A DNA stretch of 64,000 bases from Lachnospiraceae bacterium (lineage in GTDB: Bacteria > Bacillota > Clostridia > Lachnospirales > Lachnospiraceae): contig JAAWBG010000024.1 in assembly GCA_022792535.1 (NCBI GenBank), forward strand, positions 59,436 to 123,435, read 5' to 3'. Within the stretch, counting starts at the first letter, position 1. Each line of letters starts with the position of its first letter. Below are positions 39,094 through 47,116 of the stretch, in pieces. The position numbers and the translations under genes are program-made. The notes beneath the pieces were generated by a model. It was given only the letters and a program-made list of their open reading frames with translations. It had not been told where the DNA came from and searched no databases.

Positions 39094-40518
39094 ATGGGAT
39101 TTAATATTAAAGATTTCCTAAATGAAGAAAGTAAAAAAGAGCTGGCCGAGGATTTTCATGTCAAAAAAATTTCCGTAAAAAAGCTACATCCCAGCAAGAA
39201 GAATTTCTACCAGATAGACCCGACAGAGATCATGACATTAAAAGACACCATTGAGCTGGTAGGGATACAGGAGAACTTGATTGTAAGAGAGATCACAGAA
39301 GGAGAATATCAAGGAGAATATGAGATTATCGCAGGCCACAAAAGGCACCTTGCAGTGTCAGAACTGGTAAAGGAAGGGAAGATCACAGAATATGTGCCAT
39401 GCCGGATTGACCATAGCGGAAATGGAACACTAAGAGAATTAATTCTTATCTTCACGAACTCCACCCAGCGGGAACGTTCCGACTATGAGAAAATGCATGA
39501 GATACAGCGGGTGCGGGAGCTGCTAAAAGATTACGCGGGAGAGAAAGCTCTTCCGGGGCGCAAGCGGGATATCATAGCGGAAATTTTAAATACTTCTAAA
39601 AGTACCATTGCGAGGTTGGACAACATCAGAAGGCATATCATACCAGAGTTTATGGAAGAGTACAAGGCTGGGAAGATACCGACAGCAACCGCAAATGAGA
39701 TAGCGGGGATCAGCGGAGAAAAGCAAAAGGAACTTTGGCAGTGGTACCAGAAGGCGGGAAGCCTTAAATCAGGGGATGTGGCAGCAGTGAAACAGGAAAA
39801 GAAGCTGGAATTGGAATCAGAAAATGAAACACAGACAGGTTTGCCAGAAGATGCGGGACAGACAGAACAGGACGAAGAGCAGAAGGATCAGCCAGATCAG
39901 AGGGAAGGACACATTATGCAGCAGGATGGAACAGAAGAAGCAGAGGAGAAAAAGGAGGCGGAAAAAGAACCGGAGCCGGAATCGGAAGAACCAAAAACGG
40001 AGCCAGAGATAACCATTCATAAGATGGCGGATTATACAGATCGAAAGAATCTCATTATAGACGGAAAGATTAACTGGGAGAAAGAGTACAGCGGAATGAA
40101 GGCAGGATACTTTATAGATGCGGTTACCAATAGTGATCTCTTTGACGCCGGATTCTGGGGAGAATGGCAGAGAACGGACAGAACAAAGGAAGATATCTTA
40201 ATGGATTATGCAGGGATCATTACAGATTTTTGCAGCAGCACAGGGGAAGCCTGCACCTGTGAATTGAAAGACAGATTTACCGTAAAGCGGGAAGAGGAAG
40301 GGCAGGAATCCAGCATTACTATGCAGGAATTGATAGAACTGCTACAAGCCTTACTTTATACAGGAGTGATAGAGATTAAGAGAGAAAAAGAAGAGATTGC
40401 TTATTGGGGAAAAGAGACTACAAGAGAATTGGCAAGGCTGGTGATGTGGTTGACAGAAAATGAACTGGCTGTGCTGCAGGATATTGTATTAAAACTGAAA
40501 GAAAGGGCGGGAAAATGA
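39094..40518 (+). CDS. parB: ParB/RepB/Spo0J-family protein
   Basis: 474 aa. N-terminal ParB nuclease-like/CTPase fold (VKKLHPSKKNFYQIDPTEI, EIIAGHKRHLAVSELVKEG, FTNSTQRERSDYEKMHEI), then an HTH (IIAEILNTSKSTIARLDNIRRH). A Glu/Gln/Lys-rich linker (about 235-305) leads to a C-terminal domain seen in phage replication accessory proteins (DFCSSTGEACTCELKDRF). Longer than typical ParB (about 280-300), so the extra C-terminal domain is an elaboration. AAAGGGGGCGCGC precedes the ATG. Overlaps the next gene by 4 bases. Confidence 0.9.
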   Translation: MGFNIKDFLNEESKKELAEDFHVKKISVKKLHPSKKNFYQIDPTEIMTLKDTIELVGIQENLIVREITEGEYQGEYEIIAGHKRHLAVSELVKEGKITEYVPCRIDHSGNGTLRELILIFTNSTQRERSDYEKMHEIQRVRELLKDYAGEKALPGRKRDIIAEILNTSKSTIARLDNIRRHIIPEFMEEYKAGKIPTATANEIAGISGEKQKELWQWYQKAGSLKSGDVAAVKQEKKLELESENETQTGLPEDAGQTEQDEEQKDQPDQREGHIMQQDGTEEAEEKKEAEKEPEPESEEPKTEPEITIHKMADYTDRKNLIIDGKINWEKEYSGMKAGYFIDAVTNSDLFDAGFWGEWQRTDRTKEDILMDYAGIITDFCSSTGEACTCELKDRFTVKREEEGQESSITMQELIELLQALLYTGVIEIKREKEEIAYWGKETTRELARLVMWLTENELAVLQDIVLKLKERAGK

Positions 40519-40709
40519 ATAAGGAGAAAATAGACAGAATCATCAATGCAATAGCAGCATTATCAGTGATCATTTTTCTAATTGGAGCAATCATTGCGAT
40601 CTGGATAGGAACTATAGGAATAAAAATATTGTTAAGCGCAGTTGTGGTGTTCCTTGGAGATTATGCAGTTTCTTTCTGGAAACAGCAATGCGAAAAAGAG
40701 AAAAAGTAA
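40515..40709 (+). CDS. Small two-helix membrane protein, 64 aa
   Basis: Overlaps the parB stop (ATGA). Two hydrophobic segments (IAALSVIIFLIGAIIAIWIG and KILLSAVVVFLGDYAVSF) flanked by basic residues. Not a late-region gene, so unlikely to be the holin. Function unknown. Confidence 0.6.
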   Translation: MNKEKIDRIINAIAALSVIIFLIGAIIAIWIGTIGIKILLSAVVVFLGDYAVSFWKQQCEKEKK

Positions 40710-40794
40710 AGGATTGGAGAAAAAATAATAGAAGCAAAATGAATTTGTAGAAAATATTCTTTTAAGGTAGCAGAGAGAAGGAGGCAAAAGAAAA

Positions 40795-41046
40795 GTGTCA
40801 AAACAAATAGGAATCACAAGACAGCAGTATAAAGATCTTAAAAAGAAAGATCATCAGCAAATGAATGCTTTTCTGCTTAGATTTTGGCAGGATGGATATA
40901 AAGAAGGAATGACAGCAGCAAAGAAAGCGAGTGTTTCACCTGCAGAAATTGAAAAAGCAATAAGCGGAATCAAAGGAATGGGAGAAGCCAGAAGAAAGGC
41001 AGTTATGCAGCAGGTTTATAAATTATACAAGGAGGAAAAACAATGA
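40795..41046 (+). CDS. Hypothetical small phage protein, 83 aa
   Basis: GTG start preceded by GAAGGAGGCAAAAGAAAA. Helical, with SPAEIEKAISGIKGMGEARRK resembling a helix-hairpin-helix-like segment (GIKGMGEARR) that may contact DNA. Overlaps the next mini-gene by 4 bases. Confidence 0.62.
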   Translation: MSKQIGITRQQYKDLKKKDHQQMNAFLLRFWQDGYKEGMTAAKKASVSPAEIEKAISGIKGMGEARRKAVMQQVYKLYKEEKQ

Positions 41047-41141
41047 ATATGACAGCGATTATTATAACCGCGATTATCTGTATCACGATCGCATATATTT
41101 CTAAAAATTCAGATAAAAAAGGAGGAGAAAAGAAAGAATGA
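41043..41141 (+). CDS. Micro membrane peptide, 32 aa
   Basis: Product MNMTAIIITAIICITIAYIS and a charged tail. It overlaps both neighbours by 4 bases (ATGA at each end) and its start follows AAGGAGGAAAAACA. The conserved overlap arrangement supports translation despite the small size. Confidence 0.55.
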   Translation: MNMTAIIITAIICITIAYISKNSDKKGGEKKE

Positions 41142-41416
41142 AGGCAATTTTTATGATTAAAAAGAAACAGGAGGATCAAACAATCGAAGAACCATTATTA
41201 TTTGATACAGAAAAGAGCGAGAAAATATGTGATTGCAGGAACTCTTTCGGGTATATAGTAAAGGAGTTATATTTAAGTCCTAAAGGCATTATATTTGAAA
41301 GAAAAATGATGGATGAAAAACTGGAAATACCAGATCAGGAAGAAATAAAGAAATATATAGGTGAAAACTATCCAGATGTATACATAAAATTTTTTGGACA
41401 GGTAGAGGAGGCTTGA
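41138..41416 (+). CDS. Hypothetical phage protein, 92 aa
   Basis: Unrecognised. AAAGGAGGAGAAAAGAA precedes the ATG, which overlaps the micro peptide's stop. Mixed alpha/beta, with a segment SEKICDCRNSFGYIVKELYL. Precedes the late regulator gene by 4 bases. Confidence 0.6.
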   Translation: MKAIFMIKKKQEDQTIEEPLLFDTEKSEKICDCRNSFGYIVKELYLSPKGIIFERKMMDEKLEIPDQEEIKKYIGENYPDVYIKFFGQVEEA

Positions 41417-41420
41417 TTAT

Positions 41421-41993
41421 ATGGGAGTGACAAAGGAAACGAAGGAGACAATCATAACAACGATTGACGAAGTTTTTAAAAAAATGAATAGCATTTCCTG
41501 GGTGGATCGACAGAAAGTAATGAAAGAAGAGGCGTTTAAAAATACAGAAAAAATACTATATTGCTATCAGACTTTGAAAGAACATGTGGAAGACGAGAAA
41601 GAATATCTGGATATGGCCTTTCATGGGAAAAGCGCAAGTTTCATTACATACTCAAAAAACAAGGCAGCGCCAACGGATGAAGAGACGATATTGAGAGACC
41701 GTAAGGCTTCTTATGAACGTAGCTTGAATGACGTAGAACGCATAGAAAAGGCTTTGCATAAGATTCAGGATAGAAAAGGTTATGAAGTGATTGAACTACG
41801 CTATTTGAGCCGAAAAGAGAGTGAAGAGGGAAATAAGATCAAAGAAGAACTGTATACTTACGAAGAGATAGCGGATATATTAGCGAAACAGGAAGGATAC
41901 AATGATAACTTAAATGAAAAGACAGTACGGACTTATAAGAATACGCTGGTAAAAGAAATGGCTGTCTTGCTCTTCGGATCAGATGCGATATGA
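41421..41993 (+). CDS. ArpU/sigma-70 region 4-like late transcription regulator
   Basis: 190 aa. A helical N-terminal half is followed by KGYEVIELRYLSRKE ... YTYEEIADILAKQEGY ... NEKTVRTYKNTLVKEMAVLL, the sigma region 4-like HTH of ArpU-type phage proteins. These regulators act on late gene promoters (lysis/structural). Its position as the last early gene, right before the packaging module, is the classic one. GAGGCTTGATT precedes the ATG. Confidence 0.82.
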   Translation: MGVTKETKETIITTIDEVFKKMNSISWVDRQKVMKEEAFKNTEKILYCYQTLKEHVEDEKEYLDMAFHGKSASFITYSKNKAAPTDEETILRDRKASYERSLNDVERIEKALHKIQDRKGYEVIELRYLSRKESEEGNKIKEELYTYEEIADILAKQEGYNDNLNEKTVRTYKNTLVKEMAVLLFGSDAI

Positions 41994-42094
41994 ATAAGAG
42001 TGGTTGACCATACGCCCGCCCGATTCCGTACCCTGGACAAGTCTGTTTTAATATGCTAATATAATTAAAATAAAATTTCTGCAAATTAGAAAGG

Positions 42095-42132
42095 CGCGGT
42101 TATCGAAAGAAAGATAGCCGCGTCTTTTCTTT
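42095..42132 (+). terminator. Terminator-like hairpin between early and late regions
   Basis: CGCGGTTATC and GATAGCCGCG (10 bp, one G-U) over GAAAGAAA, followed by TCTTTTCTTTT. Ends the early transcript or acts as an antitermination-controlled gate to the late genes; 17 bases before the HNH start. Confidence 0.75.
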
Positions 42133-42148
42133 TGGGAAGGTGAAAGAA

Positions 42149-42595
42149 ATGGAACTGAAAAAGTATTGCGCAAAGTGCGGGTGCAACAGGCTGATTGATA
42201 TTACAAAGACTTACTGCAACGCACATGAGCGGACGAAAGCGGAGAGTGACGCAGAGTATGACAGGAAGTATAGGGATAAAAAGGCGAAAGCATTTTATAA
42301 TTCTTCTGAATGGAAGACCGCAAGAGCGGCAGCATTGGCAAGAGATACCGGGATAGATGTGTACCTGTACATAACGGAAGGAAGGATTATCCCAGCCACA
42401 ATAGTACATCATATTGTAGAGTTGAGAGAGGATTATACAAAGCGGAGTACACTTAGCAACTTAATCAGCGTCAGTGAAGAGACCCACGAAGGAACGATAA
42501 AGAAAGCATATAGCAAGGTGGATACCAAAAGAAAGATGCAGCAGGATTTAAGGCGGGCAGTGGAAGAATACCAAAAGAAAGTGGTAGGGGGCTGA
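42149..42595 (+). CDS. HNH endonuclease
   Basis: 148 aa. N-terminal zinc knuckle KYCAKCGCNRLID with a partner Cys/His in TYCNAHERTK, then YNSSEWKTARAAAL and the HNH core IVHHIVELREDY ... SNLISVSEETHEG. In cos-type HK97-like phages the HNH gene beside the terminase is required for packaging cleavage. The start at 42149 follows GGGAAGGTGAAAGAA; an in-frame GTG at 42140 is inside that site. Confidence 0.9.
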   Translation: MELKKYCAKCGCNRLIDITKTYCNAHERTKAESDAEYDRKYRDKKAKAFYNSSEWKTARAAALARDTGIDVYLYITEGRIIPATIVHHIVELREDYTKRSTLSNLISVSEETHEGTIKKAYSKVDTKRKMQQDLRRAVEEYQKKVVGG

Positions 42596-42689
42596 TTAAA
42601 GTTTTTTTCGGTTTTACTAAGCCCGCAGCCCCCCTTAATTTACGCAAAAACTCCCTAAATGAGATTTTTTTTGAAAGGAGGGAACAACT

Positions 42690-43190
42690 GTGGCAAGACC
42701 TAGACAGCCAATAGACCTTATCGTAGCAAAAGGAAAGAAACATTTAACAAAAGCGGAGTATGAGGAGAGAAAAAAGACAGAGATCAGCGCACCTTGCGAC
42801 AAGATAGAGGCGCCGGATTATCTAAGCAAAAAGGAGAAAGAAAAGTTCCATGAAATTGCGCAGGAATTAAAAGAAATCGGAATCATGTCTAACTTAGATT
42901 GTGATATTTTAGCGCGATACATAAGAGCTGCAACAGAATATGAGAAGGTCACAAAACAGTTGGGAAAGATTAAGTTTACGCCGGATAAAAAAAGTATGGT
43001 AAGTGAAGAGGTGCAGATTGCAGAGCAGATAGAAAAATACAATTATCTGCAGAAAATCCAGGCAAGATTAGAAAGACAGTGTAATGCAGATGCAAGAGAA
43101 CTGGGATTAACGATATCAAGTCGCTGCAAACTGGTGATGCCGAAGAAAGAGGAGACAAAGCCGGAAAATAAATTCTTGAAACATGCATAA
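42690..43190 (+). CDS. terS: Terminase small subunit, P27 family
   Basis: 166 aa, GTG start after GAAAGGAGGGAACAACT. P27-type sequence: ARPRQPIDLIVAKGKKHLTK, APDYLSKKEKEKFHEIAQEL, ILARYIRAATEYEKVT and the C-terminal ARELGLTISSRCKLVMP. Recognises phage DNA and delivers it to the large subunit. The gap before it (42596-42689) holds a C-rich stretch that may include the cos site. Confidence 0.93.
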   Translation: MARPRQPIDLIVAKGKKHLTKAEYEERKKTEISAPCDKIEAPDYLSKKEKEKFHEIAQELKEIGIMSNLDCDILARYIRAATEYEKVTKQLGKIKFTPDKKSMVSEEVQIAEQIEKYNYLQKIQARLERQCNADARELGLTISSRCKLVMPKKEETKPENKFLKHA

Positions 43191-43195
43191 AACAT

Positions 43196-44941
43196 ATGAA
43201 AGATCGAGTGACAGAGTTTGCCCGGAAAAATCTAAGAAATAAAAAGGAGTTTGGCGAAGATGCGCGGCTGGCATTCAAACGACACTTAGATGATTTAAAA
43301 AGGGCAGAGAAAAACGATCCAGATTTTCCATTTATATTTCAGCCGGAAAAAGCGGAAGATATTATAGAACTGGCAAATAAACTTACGATAGCAGAGGGAG
43401 AAAGAAACGAACCCTTCATTTGCGTGGGATTCCAGGAATTTGTACTGGGGTCCCTTTTTGGATGGGTACACAGGGAAACCAAAAAACGGAGATTTACAGA
43501 CAGTTATGTGCAGTTAGCTAGGCAGCAGGGAAAAAGCGTTCTGAATGCGGTTCTTGGAATAAAATGTAGTAACTTTGACAAATACCAGCATGGACAGATT
43601 TATTGCACTGCCACAAAAGCAGATCAGGCAAAGATTGTATTAAAAGAAATTGAAAATTTTATCGAGGCAGATAAAGACTTAGATGAATTGTTCAAAATTA
43701 AAGAATATGAAAATGAGATCACAGGACTGCTTACAGGCAGCGTGATAAAGGCATTAGGGCGGGATACGAAGACCATTGACGGATTCCGGCCTTATTTAGG
43801 TATTGTAGACGAATACCATGCACATAAAGATAACCAAATGTATAAGCTGCTGAAAGGCGGTACCAGGCATTTAAAACAGTTCTTAATATCTATTATTACA
43901 ACAGCAGGATTCAATCTGAATGGCCCATGTTATGAGTTGTATCAATATTGCAGACGTGTGTTGCGTGGAATAGATAAAAACGACAGGCAGTTTATTTATA
44001 TCGCGCAGATGGATGAAAAGGATGATATATGGAATCCAAAAAACTGGATTAAGTGTTGTCCTTTGACTGGAAAGGACCCCGAATTACTGGCAAATATGAT
44101 GGAAGACGCAAAAAAAGCTAGGAGTATGGGTGGTTCGGAATTAAGGGATTTTCTTACAAAAGCCCTGGATATCTGGGTGACAAATGCGGAAGAGGCCTTT
44201 TTGGATTTTGCAGAGTGGGAAAAGTGCGGTTCTGATCGGACATTAGAAGACTTTGTTGGAAAGCAAGTGGTAATAGGACTAGATTTGTCCAGCGGAGGAG
44301 ATTTGACCAGCTATTGTATGGAATTTCCTTACGAAGACAACGAGACAGGGGATCGAAAATATTTTCTTCACAGCCACAGCTTTATGCCTAAAAACAGAAT
44401 ACAGGAACATATGGAATTGGAAGATAATGCGCCCTATGTGATCTGGGAGCGGCAGGGCTTATTGACTGCCACGACAGCAGCGGGAGGAATTAAAACAGAT
44501 TATAAAGCGATCCTGAAAAATCTGCATGAATTGATAGATCAATATGATTTTGACGTTGTCGCGATCGGTTACGATCCGCACAATGCCAGCGCGTTTCTAG
44601 CTGATCTGGAAGACTTCGGATGTGATCTGATTGAGATTAAACAAAGTGCGAGAAGTTTAAATGATACTACAGTAGATTTTCAGTTAGAAGTAAAAGCAAA
44701 TAATATAGAATACAATAAAAAAAATGTGCTTTTAACAAGATCCATGCATGACGCGATTCTTTCAGAACCAAACAGTTTTGGAGAAATTAAAATAGATAAA
44801 ATGACCCAGAAAAATAGAATTGATCCATGTGACGCGGCGATTTGCAGTCATAAAATAGCGAAAGATATAGACCTAGAAGGAGTAGACATTAATAACAGTG
44901 TGGATGCATTCTTAGATTTATATAAAGATGATGAAGAATAA
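43196..44941 (+). CDS. terL: Terminase large subunit
   Basis: 581 aa packaging motor. ATPase: Walker A-like ARQQGKS (108-114), Walker B LGIVDEYH with Asp205-Glu206, coupling motif SIITTAG. RNase H-like nuclease: VIGLDLSSGGDLT, VVAIGYDPHNASAF and NRIDPCDAAICSHK. Terminase_1/YmfN group, which pairs with P27 small subunits. No clear ribosome-binding site; translation is probably coupled to terS, whose stop is 5 bases upstream. Overlaps the longer portal frame. Confidence 0.96.
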   Translation: MKDRVTEFARKNLRNKKEFGEDARLAFKRHLDDLKRAEKNDPDFPFIFQPEKAEDIIELANKLTIAEGERNEPFICVGFQEFVLGSLFGWVHRETKKRRFTDSYVQLARQQGKSVLNAVLGIKCSNFDKYQHGQIYCTATKADQAKIVLKEIENFIEADKDLDELFKIKEYENEITGLLTGSVIKALGRDTKTIDGFRPYLGIVDEYHAHKDNQMYKLLKGGTRHLKQFLISIITTAGFNLNGPCYELYQYCRRVLRGIDKNDRQFIYIAQMDEKDDIWNPKNWIKCCPLTGKDPELLANMMEDAKKARSMGGSELRDFLTKALDIWVTNAEEAFLDFAEWEKCGSDRTLEDFVGKQVVIGLDLSSGGDLTSYCMEFPYEDNETGDRKYFLHSHSFMPKNRIQEHMELEDNAPYVIWERQGLLTATTAAGGIKTDYKAILKNLHELIDQYDFDVVAIGYDPHNASAFLADLEDFGCDLIEIKQSARSLNDTTVDFQLEVKANNIEYNKKNVLLTRSMHDAILSEPNSFGEIKIDKMTQKNRIDPCDAAICSHKIAKDIDLEGVDINNSVDAFLDLYKDDEE

Positions 44942-44954
44942 GGCAGGTGATAAG

Positions 44955-46226
44955 ATGGATGTGTTTGAGATAATAAGAAACAAGGTGAAAGGGGCGAGAG
45001 AAGATCATACCTCAGTGGGGCTGAATGATGAGAAGTTGTTGGAATGGCTGGGGATATCCGGGAATTTCAATAAACCGATACAGGAAATTACCTATTTTAC
45101 TTGCCTAAAAATGCTTTCAGAAACGGTAGGAAAAATGCCGATTAAGTTTTACGCAAAAGGAAGGAAGGAGGCGGAGTCGAATCAAGTCTATTACCTGCTA
45201 AAACAAAGGCCGAACCCCATCATGACACCAACCACATTTTGGACTACGGTAGAAAATAACCGGAATCATTTTGGCAACGCATATGTCTGGATTCAAGGAG
45301 AATTTGAACGGAAAAAATTTGGCGGAAGTTTTTCCGTAAAAGGGCTGTGGATCATGCCTAGCAATGACGTGACAGTCATTGTGGATGATCGGGGGATTTT
45401 CGGTGGAAAAGGAGAGATTTATTATTGGTATTCTGATAAATACAGCGGAGAGAGTTATTTCTTCCGTAATTATGAGGTACTCCATTTTAAGACATCAACA
45501 ACCTTCGACGGGATCATGGGGGCAAGCGTGCGGGAGATTTTAAAAAGAACCATAGACGGAGCGATGGAGGCACAGAAATTCAAGAACAATCTGTATGAAG
45601 GAGGGATGACCGCGCGGGCGGCCCTGCAGTATACTGGCGACCTTGATCCTAAAAAAGAAAAGAAACTGATAAAGCGGTTCGAACAGTATGCTACTGGCGC
45701 AAATAATGCAGGAAAGTTTATACCAGTGCCGATTGGAATGCGGATAGAACCGTTAAGTATCAGTATGACGGATAGTCAGTATTACGAACTGTCGAAATAT
45801 ACCGCCCTGCAGATTGCGGGGGCTTTTGGGATTAAGCCAAACCAGATCAACGATTACGAGAAGAGCAGCTATAGCAATTCAGAGATGCAGCAGCTCTCTT
45901 TCTATGTTGACACAGAACTATATATTTTAAAACAGTATGAGGAAGAAATTAATTATAAGCTGCTGGACCCTTCAGAAGAGGCACAGGGGTTATATTTCAA
46001 ATTTAATGAGAATGTCATTTTACGTACCGATACAAAAAGCCAGGCTGAGATACTAAGTAAATATGTGCAAAATGGAATACGAACGCCGAATGAAGCCAGG
46101 GCTCTTTTAGATGCACCGGACAAGCCTGGTGGGGATGATCTGATGTGTAATGGAAATTATATAAAATTGACGCAGTTGGGAGAGAATTATAAAGAAAAAG
46201 GAGGCGTTTCAGCGTGCCGATTTTAG
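44955..46226 (+). CDS. HK97-family portal protein
   Basis: 423 aa from the ATG at 44955 (GGCAGGTGATAAG upstream); a longer in-frame start at 44928 lies inside terL. Forms the dodecameric DNA entry channel of the head. Portal signatures: ITYFTCLKMLSETVGKMPIK, YLLKQRPNPIMTPTTFW, MGASVREILKRTIDGAMEAQ, GALQYTGDL-like region and FGIKPNQINDYEKSSYSN. Overlaps the protease gene by 13 bases. Confidence 0.95.
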   Translation: MDVFEIIRNKVKGAREDHTSVGLNDEKLLEWLGISGNFNKPIQEITYFTCLKMLSETVGKMPIKFYAKGRKEAESNQVYYLLKQRPNPIMTPTTFWTTVENNRNHFGNAYVWIQGEFERKKFGGSFSVKGLWIMPSNDVTVIVDDRGIFGGKGEIYYWYSDKYSGESYFFRNYEVLHFKTSTTFDGIMGASVREILKRTIDGAMEAQKFKNNLYEGGMTARAALQYTGDLDPKKEKKLIKRFEQYATGANNAGKFIPVPIGMRIEPLSISMTDSQYYELSKYTALQIAGAFGIKPNQINDYEKSSYSNSEMQQLSFYVDTELYILKQYEEEINYKLLDPSEEAQGLYFKFNENVILRTDTKSQAEILSKYVQNGIRTPNEARALLDAPDKPGGDDLMCNGNYIKLTQLGENYKEKGGVSACRF

Positions 46227-47080
46227 AATTAAAAAAACGTGACAAAAATAATAAGTATCAAAAAGTAGGAAGTATCGAAATAAAAAATCAGACGGAGCGG
46301 ACAGCAGACTTATGCTTTTATGGAGATATCAACAGCGAAAGTATGGGAGAGTGGCAGAAATATTTTCCGGAAGATAAAGCACCTAGCGACGTACAGGATT
46401 TTTTAGACCAGTTAGAAAATGTCTCCTCAATCAATGTACACATAAACAGTGGTGGAGGGAGTGTTTTTGGAGGGATCGCCATTTATAATATTCTATCGCG
46501 GTACCAGGCGGAAATCACGGTATATGTAGAAGGACTTGCGGCAAGCATTGCTTCTGTAATCGCTATGGCAGGTGATCGTATTATCATACCGGAAAATGCA
46601 CAAATGATGATCCATAAACCATCTAGTATGGCTTGGGGAAATGCAGACGACATGAGAAAGGAGGCGGATATTTTAGACGGATGCCAAAAGGTGATTTTAA
46701 ATACTTACATGAGGCATGTGAAAGAAGGGGTGACAGAAGAGGATATCAATGATTTTATCAATGCGGAGACTTGGAAAAATGGAAAGGAGTGGCAGGAATA
46801 TTTTGACATTGAAGTATCTGAAAAAAGCGCAGCAACAGCGGCCATAAGTGAATATTATGAGAAGTATTTTCATTTACCGGAAAATTTGAAAGAGAAATCA
46901 AAACAGGAAAATCCGTATGATATGGATAAATTGGCAGACGCCTTGGCAGAAGCATTGGTGAAAAAGCGGTATGTGATAGGAATAAACCTGGCAGACGGAT
47001 GCGATATGATAGGCAATACAGAAAAAAAGGATCAGCAAGAAGCAGAAAACATATTGAAAGATTTAGACTATTATGTCTAG
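46214..47080 (+). CDS. ClpP-like prohead maturation protease
   Basis: 288 aa, GTG start after AAAAGGAGGCGTTTCA. ClpP/crotonase fold: INVHINSGGGSVFGGIAIYN, the nucleophile Ser111 in EGLAASIASVIAMAG, His134 in QMMIHKPSS and a downstream Asp in EADILDGC. Cleaves scaffold and capsid delta domain during head maturation. The C-terminal ~80 residues are an extension of unknown role. The scaffold is likely the N-terminal coiled coil of the capsid protein itself. Confidence 0.94.
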   Translation: MPILELKKRDKNNKYQKVGSIEIKNQTERTADLCFYGDINSESMGEWQKYFPEDKAPSDVQDFLDQLENVSSINVHINSGGGSVFGGIAIYNILSRYQAEITVYVEGLAASIASVIAMAGDRIIIPENAQMMIHKPSSMAWGNADDMRKEADILDGCQKVILNTYMRHVKEGVTEEDINDFINAETWKNGKEWQEYFDIEVSEKSAATAAISEYYEKYFHLPENLKEKSKQENPYDMDKLADALAEALVKKRYVIGINLADGCDMIGNTEKKDQQEAENILKDLDYYV

Positions 47081-47116
47081 GTCTTTTTATTTTGTAAAAA
47101 AATGGAGGGATAAAAA

